Shown piece after piece: positions 1 through 8,934 of a stretch of DNA of 64,000 bases (position 1 is its first letter; each line of letters opens with the position of its first letter). Location of the stretch: IMG/VR virus record IMGVR_UViG_3300034082_001419, positions 57,495-121,494 of that record; one strand, written 5' to 3'. A program made the translations under genes and the position numbers. Source of the stretch: a virus. The notes under the pieces were generated by a model, which was not told the DNA's origin, ran no database searches, and worked only from the letters and a program-made list of their open reading frames with translations.

Positions 1-527
1 AAATAGTTAGTTGAAATAAACTTTTGTTTTGTATCACAACAAGCTGAAAGATCATTTACAGTTGTTTGTAAAGTAGTTACATCTCCTTGTAAAGTTGTTA
101 TATCACCTTGTATTGCAGTTACATCAGTTTGTAATGTTGTTACTGCACCTTGTAATGTTAATATTTGCCCATTAATTGTAACTATTTGTCCTTGTATAGT
201 TACAATTTGTCCTTGTATTGTAACAATATTACCTTCAATAGTAGTAAGTCTACCATTAATGATAAGTAATTGTGCATTAATAAAGTTAGTTAATGTAACA
301 AGTCTTTGACAAAAATAAGTAACAATACCTTCTAATGCATCTACAATAGAATCTCCTTGAGAGACAACAGTATCATTACCACATTTGATATCATCAATTG
401 TTAATACCATACATTGTGCATCAAATACTTCAGCACATGGTTCTGGATTAGGACATTCTGGTGGAGTTGGACATGGTGGTAAAGATGGATAAGCATCATC
501 ACAACCACAATTTATACAAGTATTCAT
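1..527 (-). CDS. Tail-fibre-like protein, N-terminal part, cut by window edge
   Basis: The start is the ATG ending at base 527; about 175 codons are visible before the gene leaves the window. Residues 1-35 are rich in Cys and Pro (CINCGC, PPCPTPPECP). Residues 57-68 (QGDSIVDALEGI) resemble the CKGDNITDVV segment of the next gene. Residues about 96-160 are nine consecutive seven-residue repeats of the type TIQGQIV or TLQGDVT, which I infer form a trimeric coiled-coil shaft. A Cys pair follows at residues 163-164. The combination suggests a virion fibre or appendage protein. The receptor-binding end is outside the window, so the specific role cannot be judged. Confidence 0.7.
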   Translation of the reverse strand, partial: MNTCINCGCDDAYPSLPPCPTPPECPNPEPCAEVFDAQCMVLTIDDIKCGNDTVVSQGDSIVDALEGIVTYFCQRLVTLTNFINAQLLIINGRLTTIEGNIVTIQGQIVTIQGQIVTINGQILTLQGAVTTLQTDVTAIQGDITTLQGDVTTLQTTVNDLSACCDTKQKFISTNY

Positions 528-550
528 AGTATTTTATTATTAATTTTTAA

Positions 551-2128
551 TTAAAAAGCTCTTAGTGCACGTACTGCACAAGATGTTGTAGATTTATTAG
601 TATAACTTGTAGTTCCAAAGTCAAATGATTTTGTAATAGCTTCTGAAGCATTAAATTCTGTACTTGACCAATAAAGTTCATTTGCTGCAAGTACATCATA
701 ACCACCTACGGCATCTAATATTTTATTTACAATTGGTGCTACATTAAATAAATAGTTTAATTCCCATATAGCTGGTAAATACCAGTCTGTGAAACCACCA
801 TAAGTATATATATCTGCTAATCCTGCTGCATATGTTCCAACTGCAGGTGCCCCTGTTTGTGCTACAATTGCATTAGTATTTGATAAACCATTATATCTAT
901 TTTTTGCACCAACACCTGGTACAGTTGTAGAATCATATGCGGGTATTGCCCATTCAATACCATAACTTAAATTAAAAAGTGAAGCAATTAATCCTTTTTC
1001 TATACCTGCTTCTTTCCATACTGCTATTACTATACCACCACCATATAGTTCACCTATATAATGTGTGAATGCTCCAGGCACTGTTACATCAACAGTAACA
1101 TCACCAACACCTGTTGTAGGAGTTAATGTTACATTTGTTCCAGCAATAATTTTTGTAACACCTCCATTAACCAATGGACTTGCTGGTGTTCCTAATCCTG
1201 TTATAGTTGTACCATCAACTGATATTTTAACTATTGGATTTAATGGATCTGTATTATCTGTGTTTAATCCTGTTACTGATCTTACAGTAGGCGCATTTCT
1301 TAAGTCTTTAACACAAGCCCATAAGTTATTTATTGTACCTGCAATTGTTGCTGTTGGTGTTGTCCATAAACCAGCGTACTGTGCAGACATTTGTGCAGCA
1401 GGATTAACTTTTGATAAATCAGTTGCAGCTACTGTTTGATTAGAAACTGCTGTAGATAATGCTCCTGTATTTCCTGTTGCTGCAACAAATGGAAACCAAA
1501 TTTGATTTACATATGAATCAATAACAACATTAATAGGTTGTGTACTTCCTGCAGCTAATATTGGTACAGAAGGTAACTCATATGCCATTACCATTGTAGG
1601 TGTAGTATATGAAGGAGGTGGTGTAGTTTCTAAATCAGTTACTCTTACATCTAGATTATCAATTTGATTTTGTTGTAATGTTATTGTAGTTACTAATGTA
1701 CATATTCTTGTACCTATAGTAGTTACATAATTTGTTAAATTCATAGTTGTAACTCCACCTGTTACAAAACACGGAGCAACCTCAACAAAACAATCTGTAG
1801 GACAACCTGATGATGGTACTGGTGGAGTTGCACCTCCTCCTGAACTTGGTGTTCCATTATCTAACTCACATACTTTAACAATTAAAAAATTAATTAAATC
1901 TGTAAAGTTTTGTGGAGAACAATTAGCTAAACTAAAACATGTAAGATCATATGCTGTAATATTTAATGTATCAAGTATTGTACATATTTCTAATGCAATT
2001 TTTTCAACTACATCTGTAATATTATCTCCTTTACATAAATTAATACATTGTAAATCTGGTCCACCCCAAATTACACAATTTGAAGATGTAGGGCTACATG
2101 GAGAATTATCAAAGTTTAATGGTTTCAT
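551..2128 (-). CDS. Tail or receptor-binding protein with C-terminal DUF1566 (Lcl-like) domain
   Basis: 525 aa. The N-terminal 65 residues contain a Cys-bounded segment (INLCKGDNITDVVEKI, then EICTILD) shared in outline with the fibre gene to its left. The middle is Thr/Val-rich low-complexity sequence. The last ~170 residues look like DUF1566: ELYGGGIVIAVW, then GGFTDWYLPAIWELNYL, then ELYWSST, ending in AVRALRAF. This family has a C-type-lectin-like fold and is often a ligand-binding tip in phage tails. A phage-type promoter motif lies just upstream at 2137-2154. I infer a host-surface adhesin; the fold is from memory of the family, the motifs are visible. Confidence 0.7.
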   Translation of the reverse strand: MKPLNFDNSPCSPTSSNCVIWGGPDLQCINLCKGDNITDVVEKIALEICTILDTLNITAYDLTCFSLANCSPQNFTDLINFLIVKVCELDNGTPSSGGGATPPVPSSGCPTDCFVEVAPCFVTGGVTTMNLTNYVTTIGTRICTLVTTITLQQNQIDNLDVRVTDLETTPPPSYTTPTMVMAYELPSVPILAAGSTQPINVVIDSYVNQIWFPFVAATGNTGALSTAVSNQTVAATDLSKVNPAAQMSAQYAGLWTTPTATIAGTINNLWACVKDLRNAPTVRSVTGLNTDNTDPLNPIVKISVDGTTITGLGTPASPLVNGGVTKIIAGTNVTLTPTTGVGDVTVDVTVPGAFTHYIGELYGGGIVIAVWKEAGIEKGLIASLFNLSYGIEWAIPAYDSTTVPGVGAKNRYNGLSNTNAIVAQTGAPAVGTYAAGLADIYTYGGFTDWYLPAIWELNYLFNVAPIVNKILDAVGGYDVLAANELYWSSTEFNASEAITKSFDFGTTSYTNKSTTSCAVRALRAF

Positions 2129-2136
2129 ATCTTTTG

Positions 2137-2154
2137 TATATATTATAATATAAG
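2137..2154 (-). promoter_or_regulatory. Candidate late promoter (TATATTATA motif)
   Basis: The minus strand reads CTTATATTATAATATATA, 9 bases before the ATG of the DUF1566 gene. Its core TATATTATAATATATA is identical to that before the gene starting at 33930. Five similar sites precede other minus-strand genes (see findings). Confidence 0.5.
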
Positions 2155-2162
2155 TATTTTAA

Positions 2163-3200
2163 TTAAGAATTACAACCACATCCGCAATTTGTAGTCTGCT
2201 GACATGAGTTATTATTACATCCACATCCACAATCAGTACTATCTTGACAACAGTCACTAAATGGTTTACATATGTAATCAGGATTATTTATTGCTTGAAG
2301 TTCTAATAATTGATATTTTATATCAAGTCTGTATAGTTCTTCTTCATCACAACATGGTGCAATACCATATCTTTGAGCTATTACATCTTTATAAAGTATT
2401 TCAGAATATGCACAAGCAATTCTTTCATAGTATTGAGTTGTACATGCAGGAGAATTATAACCTGGTCTTATACTTTTAAATGCTACACCTGATGGGCATT
2501 TACCATCTATACATGGTCCATCATTTGTATATATTTTTGGTAAAGTCCATCCTATTGGGTATATCCATTTTAATACACAATACTTTCTACTTATTGTATT
2601 AGCACCAAGTGTTATATCTTGAATAACATTATCACAATCTTCATATTGAAATACTTGTGTTGTTGTACTATTATTTGTTATGGTGCTACAGAAGCAAACT
2701 GTATTAGTTGTGCAGACTTCACATGTAGCAAATTCACTAGCTATTATTACTAAATCATCAGATGAATTAATATTAGTTGTTGATACTGACCAGCATGTAT
2801 CTGGATAAAATGTAAGTTTAACTATTGAAGATAAATATGCTGATACATTAGTTGTAGTATATATACTTGGTCTTACACCATCACAATCAGTTAATTTATA
2901 TCTTGGTGCAGCACACTCAACACAATTAGGATAGTTGTTTTGTAAGGTAACTGTAACTGTTGACGGAACATTACTGGTAAATACAGTAAGATTAAAACAA
3001 CCTGGGTATTCATCTACTGTAATTGTTTTTCCAGCATATGCAGATAAATTTACTGAAGTATAAATTATTAATGGATTTGAAGCATTACATGATTCAAGTC
3101 TATAATATAACGGTGGTAAACACGCAGCACAATTTGGAAATGTTTCTGTTACTGTTGTTGGTACGTAACCAGTTTCAAAGCTAGGTTCAGGAAACTCCAT
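2163..3200 (-). CDS. Cys-rich repeat virion protein
   Basis: 345 aa. Two repeats of about 75 residues are visible in the first half, each opening with CxxC, followed by Y(R/K)LxxC, an IYTxxN(L/V)SAY segment and an aromatic CW or CF position near PDTCW or PGCF. The next gene (3222-4070) carries the same repeat type. The last ~30 residues are extremely Cys-rich (CCQDSTDCGCGCNNNSC and TNCGCGCNS). Regular beta-type repeats with paired Cys suggest a disulphide- or metal-stabilised appendage exposed on the virion. The function is inferred from the location among structural genes; I do not recognise a named family. Confidence 0.65.
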   Translation of the reverse strand: MEFPEPSFETGYVPTTVTETFPNCAACLPPLYYRLESCNASNPLIIYTSVNLSAYAGKTITVDEYPGCFNLTVFTSNVPSTVTVTLQNNYPNCVECAAPRYKLTDCDGVRPSIYTTTNVSAYLSSIVKLTFYPDTCWSVSTTNINSSDDLVIIASEFATCEVCTTNTVCFCSTITNNSTTTQVFQYEDCDNVIQDITLGANTISRKYCVLKWIYPIGWTLPKIYTNDGPCIDGKCPSGVAFKSIRPGYNSPACTTQYYERIACAYSEILYKDVIAQRYGIAPCCDEEELYRLDIKYQLLELQAINNPDYICKPFSDCCQDSTDCGCGCNNNSCQQTTNCGCGCNS

Positions 3201-3221
3201 AATATTTATTTTTTTTAATTT

Positions 3222-4070
3222 TTAAGCTCTATTATAAACAAACTGAACAATTGTCCAACAAGCACCTGGATACTCAGCAAGTTTAACAGTTTGATCTAAT
3301 GCATATGGAAATGCTAACTCTTGATCTTCTGATTGTATTTTAACTCCAGTTACACAATTAGTTAATTCATATGTATAGTAACAAGGAATATCACCATCAC
3401 AAAAAAGATTATTAGTAAAAATCTGATAATCAGTTCCCGTAACTGATGGATATGAACTTGAACAAATTACAGCTGGTGCATCAGTAGTTGTAAACTCACT
3501 ATAGCCATCAAAATATGTTATAACACCTGTTCCAGTAACTGTATAACAAATTGGTTCACATTGGTCACAATATGCATCACCATCAATTATTACAGTAGTA
3601 AGATCACCAACAGTTTCTGGTACAACTGTAACATACCAACATGGATTTGGTTCCAAGTAAGTATATGCTAATTGATTAATATAGTTTATACAATCTGGAC
3701 ATTCTTGATAATCAGTATATATTACATCACTATTTATACAATTAACTAATTTATATTTATACTGTGAACAACTACTACATGTATTATAATAACCTTCACT
3801 TGCTTGAGCAATTTGAGCATTAGTTATTGCATTTGGATAATAACCTTCTCCTACTGCTTGCCAACAATACGGAGATATATTACCATTAATGTTTAACTTG
3901 TAAACTTTATTAAATGTATAAGTTAATACTGGTTGTATTATTCTATAAACAGTATTTACTGTTGGATCACAAGATACAAAATACACAACAGTTGAACCAG
4001 CATAATCTTCTAAATCAAAATCAAAATTGAGAAATCTTTCTCTTTCACCTGTATATAAATCTAATCTCAT
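3222..4070 (-). CDS. Cys-rich repeat virion protein, paralogue of its neighbour
   Basis: 282 aa. It carries the same repeat as the 345-aa neighbour: CSSCSQYKYKLVNC with IYTDYQECPDC and NPCWYVTV, then a second unit CDQCEPICYTVTG and a third ending in PGACWTIV. It begins MRLDLYTGERERFLNF. The ATG overlaps the stop of the upstream zinc-ribbon gene (ATGA), so the two are probably translationally coupled. Likely a virion surface or tail component by location; no enzyme motif is seen. Confidence 0.65.
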   Translation of the reverse strand: MRLDLYTGERERFLNFDFDLEDYAGSTVVYFVSCDPTVNTVYRIIQPVLTYTFNKVYKLNINGNISPYCWQAVGEGYYPNAITNAQIAQASEGYYNTCSSCSQYKYKLVNCINSDVIYTDYQECPDCINYINQLAYTYLEPNPCWYVTVVPETVGDLTTVIIDGDAYCDQCEPICYTVTGTGVITYFDGYSEFTTTDAPAVICSSSYPSVTGTDYQIFTNNLFCDGDIPCYYTYELTNCVTGVKIQSEDQELAFPYALDQTVKLAEYPGACWTIVQFVYNRA

Positions 4071-4204
4071 GGTTTCTTTGGTTGTTGTTTAAGTTTAACT
4101 TCATAAGCTGAAATACAATTTGAACACACTTGTGCTTTATTGGATGCTACTCTTTTTTGACATCCACATGATAATCTTATTTTGCAGTTTGGACAGTTTG
4201 CCAT
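4067..4204 (-). CDS. Small zinc-ribbon protein (45 aa)
   Basis: The sequence begins MANCPNCKIRLSCGCQKR and later has CSNC, giving CxxC, CxC and CxxC pairs that could bind one or two zinc ions. The C-terminus is KQQPKKP. The stop TGA overlaps the ATG of the next gene. The tight spacing inside a virion operon supports it as real. Its role is unknown; small zinc ribbons of this kind are often nucleic-acid- or protein-binding. Confidence 0.65.
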   Translation of the reverse strand: MANCPNCKIRLSCGCQKRVASNKAQVCSNCISAYEVKLKQQPKKP

Positions 4205-4223
4205 CTTGTTGGTTTTTAATGGG

Positions 4224-4766
4224 TTAACAATTTTTACATTCAATTTTTTTCATAATCTTTAAAGCATAATTGTAAAGTGACATACCATGATTTGGTTCAT
4301 GACAAAATTCAACTTTTGCTTTTGCAGCATCTAAATACATTTTAGCTGTCTTTAAGATTTCAAGTTTCTTTTTAATATTTGCTGGCGGCTCACACGCAGC
4401 AAGATCTAATTTACATAAAATATTATTATAAATATTTAATGCTTTAGTAATTCTTAAATGATTGTACTCAACAAATACCTGATCATTTGGAGCTACACTA
4501 TATTTAATAGCATATACACCATCAGGTAAATCACTTAATGTATCTCCACATCCTTGTGATTGTAATTGTAAATCACATGCCGTTAATATTGTATTTGCTC
4601 CTGGTACAGTAGTAAGTTGTGTAGAATAATTAAATCCCGGCACTGTTACATTTAATGCAGGACAAGATACATTAATTGAATCTGAGTATACACTTGTATC
4701 AAGTACAGACATAATGCATGTATTTAATACAGTTGGTATTTCTAAACTTAATATATGATGTGCCAT
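4224..4766 (-). CDS. Conserved-type phage structural protein, unknown role
   Basis: 180 aa. The N-terminal half is beta-rich with scattered Cys (INVSCPALNVTVPGF, TACDLQL) and contains LPDGVYAIKYSV followed by VEYNHLRITKALNIYNNILC. The C-terminal half is helical (KKKLEILKTAKMYLDAAKAKVEFC) and ends KIECKNC. The layout of a beta domain plus Cys-ended helical tail looks like a small virion protein. A terminator separates it from the upstream 437-aa gene, so it must be read from its own promoter or by read-through. I do not recognise the function. Confidence 0.6.
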   Translation of the reverse strand: MAHHILSLEIPTVLNTCIMSVLDTSVYSDSINVSCPALNVTVPGFNYSTQLTTVPGANTILTACDLQLQSQGCGDTLSDLPDGVYAIKYSVAPNDQVFVEYNHLRITKALNIYNNILCKLDLAACEPPANIKKKLEILKTAKMYLDAAKAKVEFCHEPNHGMSLYNYALKIMKKIECKNC

Positions 4767-4780
4767 AATAATTTATAAAA

Positions 4781-4811
4781 AAAGGGAGGGAAAACTAGTT
4801 CACCTCCCTTT
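4781..4811 (-). terminator. Rho-independent terminator after the 437-aa virion gene
   Basis: A perfect 9-bp stem (aaagggagg with cctcccttt, loop 13) is followed on the minus strand by a run of T. It lies directly after the stop of the gene at 4837. Confidence 0.85.
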
Positions 4812-4836
4812 GTTAGTAATATAATTTTACTTATCC

Positions 4837-6150
4837 TTAAGGAGCAGGAGCAAGTGGAATACGTGGAGTACATGCTGTAACTGCATCAATAACTTCTAAT
4901 TCAGCACAATCATTACAATTAGATAACCAGTTTGTAACAAAGTTTTCAAATTGATTATCAACACCATCAGTAATAATTTCTAATAAGTATTGCTCATTAT
5001 CAAATGTACTTGTAGGGTTATTGAAACGTGGAACTGAGTGTTGTAAATAGTATCTTGTGTAGAAAGAATTTCTATCAATAGTATTTAAGATTTCATTTCC
5101 TTGTGTGATCTCTCTTATTCTTAAATCAGAATGGAAGAAGTTTTGTCTGTATCTTTCTGATAAGATTACATCTCTTGCAACTGACTCACCTAGACCCATT
5201 GCTTGTAAACCTTCACATTCAGTAACTACACATAATCCTTCAAATTCACATGGAGCACCAGCATAATCAACTAAAGAAGCATACAATTTAACTGGCTCTT
5301 TTTCATAGAAATCAGAAGTTTGGAATGTACAGTCATCAAAACTAGTTCCAACATACGCACCATACAAAGTAATACCTGCGTATTGACCTACTGTGTGTCC
5401 TGGAGATACATAGTTATCCCAAGTACCACCAATTGAATATCCAGCTGGAGCAACTAAACCTGATACATTAGTTCCTGGTGCATACCAAATTGAATTATCT
5501 TCTGCAGTAACTACTGGTAATACAAACGGAGAGATTACAGTTTTAGCTGAATTAACAATTGTATTTGGTAAACTAACACCAACAATATTTTGAGCCCATT
5601 GGATCATTACTAAAGTACCATCAACTGGAACTGGAGCAATAGAACCTGCTGGACAACATCCTGTGTAAGCTTCAACAGTTAAGTAAGCATTGTGATTTAA
5701 AAATCTTAATGCAGGAGAACCTTTAACGTCAATACGTAAAGAATAAGTCTCATCACATAAAAATTCTTTTTCACATGAACCACCAGCTAAAGCGTTAAAT
5801 GGAGTGTATCCAATATTGATTACATTTTGTTGAGCAGCGTTTGGATCAACTCTGTAAAATCTATTTACATACTTAGGATTAATAAGTTTAGATTTATTAG
5901 ACTCTTGGTATCCACCGTGAGATCCAATTTTATCTTTAGTATATAAAGATCCTGAAGCAAGAATTAATGGGCAACAACTTCCCTCCATAGGACCACTTGT
6001 ACTTACTAATTCCCAAGTTTTAGGATCAACAAATGCAAACTGACCAGTTGCTAAAATGTTACCTGGTGTCCCTAATTGACCGTTTGCTAGGTCTGTGAAA
6101 CCTTGTGTTCCAACGAAAGCCTTTTGAAAGGCATGATTAAAATAAGCCAT
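4837..6150 (-). CDS. Abundant virion protein, unassigned (437 aa)
   Basis: 437 aa, starting MAYFNHAFQKAFVG and ending in a Pro/Ala tail. It has many Cys pairs (GSCCPL, TGCCPAG, NCNDC). Like the capsid gene, it has its own promoter-like motif at 6176-6191 and a strong terminator right after it, and to the eye it uses more C-ending codons than its neighbours. Both are signs of high expression. I infer a major structural protein such as a tail, collar or head-decoration component. No motif identifies which. Alternatives include a tail-tube or fibre-base protein. Confidence 0.6.
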   Translation of the reverse strand: MAYFNHAFQKAFVGTQGFTDLANGQLGTPGNILATGQFAFVDPKTWELVSTSGPMEGSCCPLILASGSLYTKDKIGSHGGYQESNKSKLINPKYVNRFYRVDPNAAQQNVINIGYTPFNALAGGSCEKEFLCDETYSLRIDVKGSPALRFLNHNAYLTVEAYTGCCPAGSIAPVPVDGTLVMIQWAQNIVGVSLPNTIVNSAKTVISPFVLPVVTAEDNSIWYAPGTNVSGLVAPAGYSIGGTWDNYVSPGHTVGQYAGITLYGAYVGTSFDDCTFQTSDFYEKEPVKLYASLVDYAGAPCEFEGLCVVTECEGLQAMGLGESVARDVILSERYRQNFFHSDLRIREITQGNEILNTIDRNSFYTRYYLQHSVPRFNNPTSTFDNEQYLLEIITDGVDNQFENFVTNWLSNCNDCAELEVIDAVTACTPRIPLAPAP

Positions 6151-6175
6151 GATTTTTTTAATTTTAATTTATAAA

Positions 6176-6191
6176 CATATATATAATATAC
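6176..6191 (-). promoter_or_regulatory. Candidate late promoter (TATATTATA motif)
   Basis: The minus strand reads GTATATTATATATATG, about 26 bases upstream of the ATG of the 437-aa virion gene. It is one of six similar motifs before minus-strand genes. Confidence 0.5.
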
Positions 6192-6214
6192 TAAAACATT
6201 TTGTTTTAGCAAAA

Positions 6215-6712
6215 TTATTTTAAAAATAATAATTTGTACTTAGTTGAATTAATAGCATCTTTAATAAGATCTAAATTATTTACTATTTCTGAATAAGGTA
6301 GTTTACCTTGTAATTTATTTATCATTGCATAAATATCTCTAAGATAATTTACACCATCTGCTACAGTGTCAAGAGTTCTTGGAGCAACATCTTTACAAGC
6401 TAAGATTTTTTCAGAAACACCTTGATAACCTTCTATAAGAGTATCAGCATGTCCAGGTAGACCATCATAAAAATCTCCTATTGCTATATGTGCAGCATAA
6501 GATCCTTCACCAGTTACTTTTAAATGTAATTTATGAAAACTATTTCTTGCATTCATTAATTCCATAGCACATGCTGCAACCATTGTATCAAGAGAACTAC
6601 CACCTACACCTGAATCTATAATGGGTTCAGGTTTAGCTTGCTCAACTTTAGGTTGAGGTCTACTAATTTTTGTAGTATCAGTATTTCTTTTTAGCATTCT
6701 ATTTTGTTCCAT
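6215..6712 (-). CDS. DUF5856-like, ferritin/Dps-like helical protein
   Basis: 165 aa. After a ~40-residue polar N-terminus, the remainder is all-helical with a His/Glu/Asp pattern (NSFHKLHLKVTGEGSYAAH, then GDFYDGLPGHADTLIEGY) reminiscent of a Dps- or ferritin-type four-helix bundle. I recall this architecture as the phage family DUF5856. Whether metal ligands are complete cannot be decided by eye. It lies between the connector candidate and the 437-aa virion gene, so it may be packaged in or bound to the virion. Confidence 0.6.
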   Translation of the reverse strand: MEQNRMLKRNTDTTKISRPQPKVEQAKPEPIIDSGVGGSSLDTMVAACAMELMNARNSFHKLHLKVTGEGSYAAHIAIGDFYDGLPGHADTLIEGYQGVSEKILACKDVAPRTLDTVADGVNYLRDIYAMINKLQGKLPYSEIVNNLDLIKDAINSTKYKLLFLK

Positions 6713-6723
6713 TATTATAAATA

Positions 6724-7422
6724 TTAATTGTTTCTTTCTGCTGTTTCTGTTCCTCTAGAGAATTGGTTACCTGATTCAATATCACCAGCTAATATACTAG
6801 CAGCTTCATCAATTAGTAATTCAACTATATCATCTTTAAATTCACAGATTACTTCTGTAGTAGTTTGTACACTTGTATAAGGATCTACACAACCTAATAC
6901 TTCTATTCTTACTGGTTGTCTATAATATGTAAGACTACCTTTACTTATTTCAAATTCATTATTTGTATATACATTAACCTTATTATTTTTTAATGTAGCA
7001 AATGTTTCTGCCCATTCAAAGCTAGGTCTTTTAGCATTATCAAAAAGTAACTGATTTAAGTTGCCTTCTTCTGCAAGATATACTGACATTCTTCTATCAT
7101 CACAACATCCTTTCTTAGCATAAATATCTACACGTTTCCATTGTAGGTAATTAGTTGGTAAGTCAGAGTAAGATGAAATATCTGCTTTTACAAATGGTAC
7201 ATTAATAGTTCCTAGTAATAATTGTAAATCATCTATTCTTCTAGTTGATTGCTCATCACCTTCCTTCACAATATTAATACCATGAAGTTGTCTTCTGACC
7301 CATTCTACTTGAGCTTTATTAAATGCCTCAACTACTTGCCAACATTCAATGTTGTCATAGTCTTGACTATCTAATTTGTTTAGCCTTTGTTTTACTTTTA
7401 TTACTAATACACTATTTTGCAT
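6724..7422 (-). CDS. Putative head-tail connector or ring protein
   Basis: 232 aa. The start region is helical (RLNKLDSQDYDNIECWQVVEAFNKAQVEW), the middle is beta-rich (FVKADISSYSDLPTNYLQW, RRMSVYLAEEGNLNQLL) and the C-terminal helix DIVELLIDEAASILAGDIES is typical of adaptor or connector proteins that stack under a portal. It is the first gene after the small basic cluster downstream of the capsid gene. The assignment is from architecture and position, not from a diagnostic motif. Confidence 0.5.
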   Translation of the reverse strand: MQNSVLVIKVKQRLNKLDSQDYDNIECWQVVEAFNKAQVEWVRRQLHGINIVKEGDEQSTRRIDDLQLLLGTINVPFVKADISSYSDLPTNYLQWKRVDIYAKKGCCDDRRMSVYLAEEGNLNQLLFDNAKRPSFEWAETFATLKNNKVNVYTNNEFEISKGSLTYYRQPVRIEVLGCVDPYTSVQTTTEVICEFKDDIVELLIDEAASILAGDIESGNQFSRGTETAERNN

Positions 7423-7425
7423 TTG

Positions 7426-7896
7426 TTATTTCTTTTTAACTTTCTTAATAACAGATTTTTTCTTAATACTTCCACCTTTTCTATACTGTGCATCTTCAAT
7501 ATCTTCAGCAGTCTTTAAAGGTCCATTATTAAAATCTTCTCTCCAACCTTTAGATCTTAGTTGTTTTTCTTCTTCATTTCTTAAGCTTTGTTCTAAATCA
7601 GCACTAGAACCCCATGAAGTAGCACCTTGTGTATTAGCAATTTTTGATTTTTGTCTATCTATATAGTCATTTGAATATGGTCCATTAAGTTTTAAAGCAG
7701 TTCCTGGATATTTTGTATCCATATATTTTGCAGTATTGCTATCCATAGGACCAACTGTTTGACCATTTTGAGCTTTTTTTAAATTTTGTTTTAATTCAGG
7801 TTTAGCTTTACCTTTTAATGAATTAAAAAATCCAAGTGGATTACCCAAAGGATTTCCCAATGGTCCCATTTTTGGTTTTGTTGTTTTCTTGTTCAT
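7426..7896 (-). CDS. Small Lys-rich protein, possible packaged cargo
   Basis: 156 aa, very basic. It contains QNGQTVGPMDSNTAKY, closely matched by QTGNTVGPQNNYWF in the next gene upstream, so the two share a module. The C-terminus is KGGSIKKKSVIKKVKKK. It starts MNKKTTKPKMGPLGNPLGNPLGFF, with a short GNPL repeat. It belongs to a run of six similar basic genes between the capsid region and the connector candidate. I infer a DNA- or capsid-interior-associated protein; no enzyme motif. Confidence 0.6.
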   Translation of the reverse strand: MNKKTTKPKMGPLGNPLGNPLGFFNSLKGKAKPELKQNLKKAQNGQTVGPMDSNTAKYMDTKYPGTALKLNGPYSNDYIDRQKSKIANTQGATSWGSSADLEQSLRNEEEKQLRSKGWREDFNNGPLKTAEDIEDAQYRKGGSIKKKSVIKKVKKK

Positions 7897-7898
7897 AA

Positions 7899-8411
7899 TT
7901 ATTTCTTTTTAGATTTTAGAGTACCCCCCTTTTTTTTAATCATTCCTGTACCAACATTTGGTGAAGGGTCAGTATTATAGAATTGTTTTGCAAAACTATC
8001 TCCTTTATCTAGTTTTTTAGAAACACTATCCCAACCTTTATTATTTTTACCACCTTTAAAGGGAACTTCTTCAAATTGCTCATAATATGGATATTTTTTA
8101 TTTAGAGCAGCAACTTGATCTGCTAAAGGAACAATAGGTCCTTGTGGTTGATAATTTTTTATAAGATTACCATAATCTCTTTGAGCTTCTTCACTACTAT
8201 TATTATCTCTTATACCTGCAGCAGCTTGTCTAGATCTTGCATCATCCATTGCTCTTTTTTCAGGATTATTAAACCAATAATTATTTTGTGGTCCAACAGT
8301 ATTACCTGTTTGTGCTTTAGGTAATGATTTTTTATATGCAGTTTGTCTAGCTTCATTAGCTTTTCTAAATGCAGTAATAGGGTGTTCTTTAGTTATTGTT
8401 TTCTTAGCCAT
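7899..8411 (-). CDS. Small Lys-rich protein, possible packaged cargo
   Basis: 170 aa, basic. It shares the (Q)TGNTVGPxN module at residues ~36-45 with its neighbour at 7426 and ends GMIKKKGGTLKSKKK, the same Lys-Gly-Gly tail style. The middle contains many Asn/Gln/Tyr. The stop lies 2 bases before the next ATG, consistent with an operon. Its function is unknown; the shared tail may be a packaging or capsid-docking signal (inference). Confidence 0.6.
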   Translation of the reverse strand: MAKKTITKEHPITAFRKANEARQTAYKKSLPKAQTGNTVGPQNNYWFNNPEKRAMDDARSRQAAAGIRDNNSSEEAQRDYGNLIKNYQPQGPIVPLADQVAALNKKYPYYEQFEEVPFKGGKNNKGWDSVSKKLDKGDSFAKQFYNTDPSPNVGTGMIKKKGGTLKSKKK

Positions 8412-8422
8412 TGTATATTATT

Positions 8423-8932
8423 TTAACAGTTCCACTTTCTTAAAGCTAATGCTTTTCTTGTAGGTCTACCTTTTTCATCTTTCATAGGTCCATCTACTCC
8501 AGACATTCTGCTACAGAAACTCTTGCGTCTCTTAGCATCTTTGCTTTTAGGATCAAGTTTAGAAGGTTTAGTTGTAACAGCCATCTTAAGTTTACTACCA
8601 GGATTAGCGGCTCTATATGAAGCCACTCCTTTAGCATTTAAGCCGCCTGTTTTATTCTTACCTTCTGATCTTGTCCAAGCAGGAGTGCTGCCCCCACTTT
8701 TCAATTTGGGCATTTTATCATTTTGTTTATGCCAATCTTTTTCAGCTTTAACACCTTGTTTAACTGTCTTAGCATTTGCTGTTCTTGTTAAACTAATTTT
8801 ATCATAACTACCTTTATTTTTATTAGTATGGTTAACCATTATGTCACCAACTTTACCTTCACCTCTTTTAGTAGTTTTTTTATACACTAGATGTTTTTCA
8901 TCACCTGTAGTAAGTTTAACTTTAGTAGCCAT
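8423..8932 (-). CDS. Basic protein with DUF6321-like C-terminus
   Basis: 169 aa. The C-terminal half has a distinctive pattern that I recall from phage proteins annotated DUF6321: LKSGGSTPAWTRSEGKN, AKGVASYRAANPGSKLKM, KRRKSFCSRMSGVDGPMK and finally KALALRKWNC. The N-terminal half is Lys/Thr-rich. Two conserved Cys (SFCSRM and WNC) could pair. It lies in the basic cargo-like cluster. Biochemical role unknown; I infer a virion-internal or DNA-associated protein. Confidence 0.65.
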   Translation of the reverse strand: MATKVKLTTGDEKHLVYKKTTKRGEGKVGDIMVNHTNKNKGSYDKISLTRTANAKTVKQGVKAEKDWHKQNDKMPKLKSGGSTPAWTRSEGKNKTGGLNAKGVASYRAANPGSKLKMAVTTKPSKLDPKSKDAKRRKSFCSRMSGVDGPMKDEKGRPTRKALALRKWNC

Positions 8933-8934
8933 AA

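Noticed and set aside
1065-1439. Plus-strand open frame of 124 codons inside the DUF1566 gene
   Set aside because: It is the reverse-strand shadow of a low-complexity Thr/Val coding region; the minus-strand frame has a recognisable domain and a promoter.
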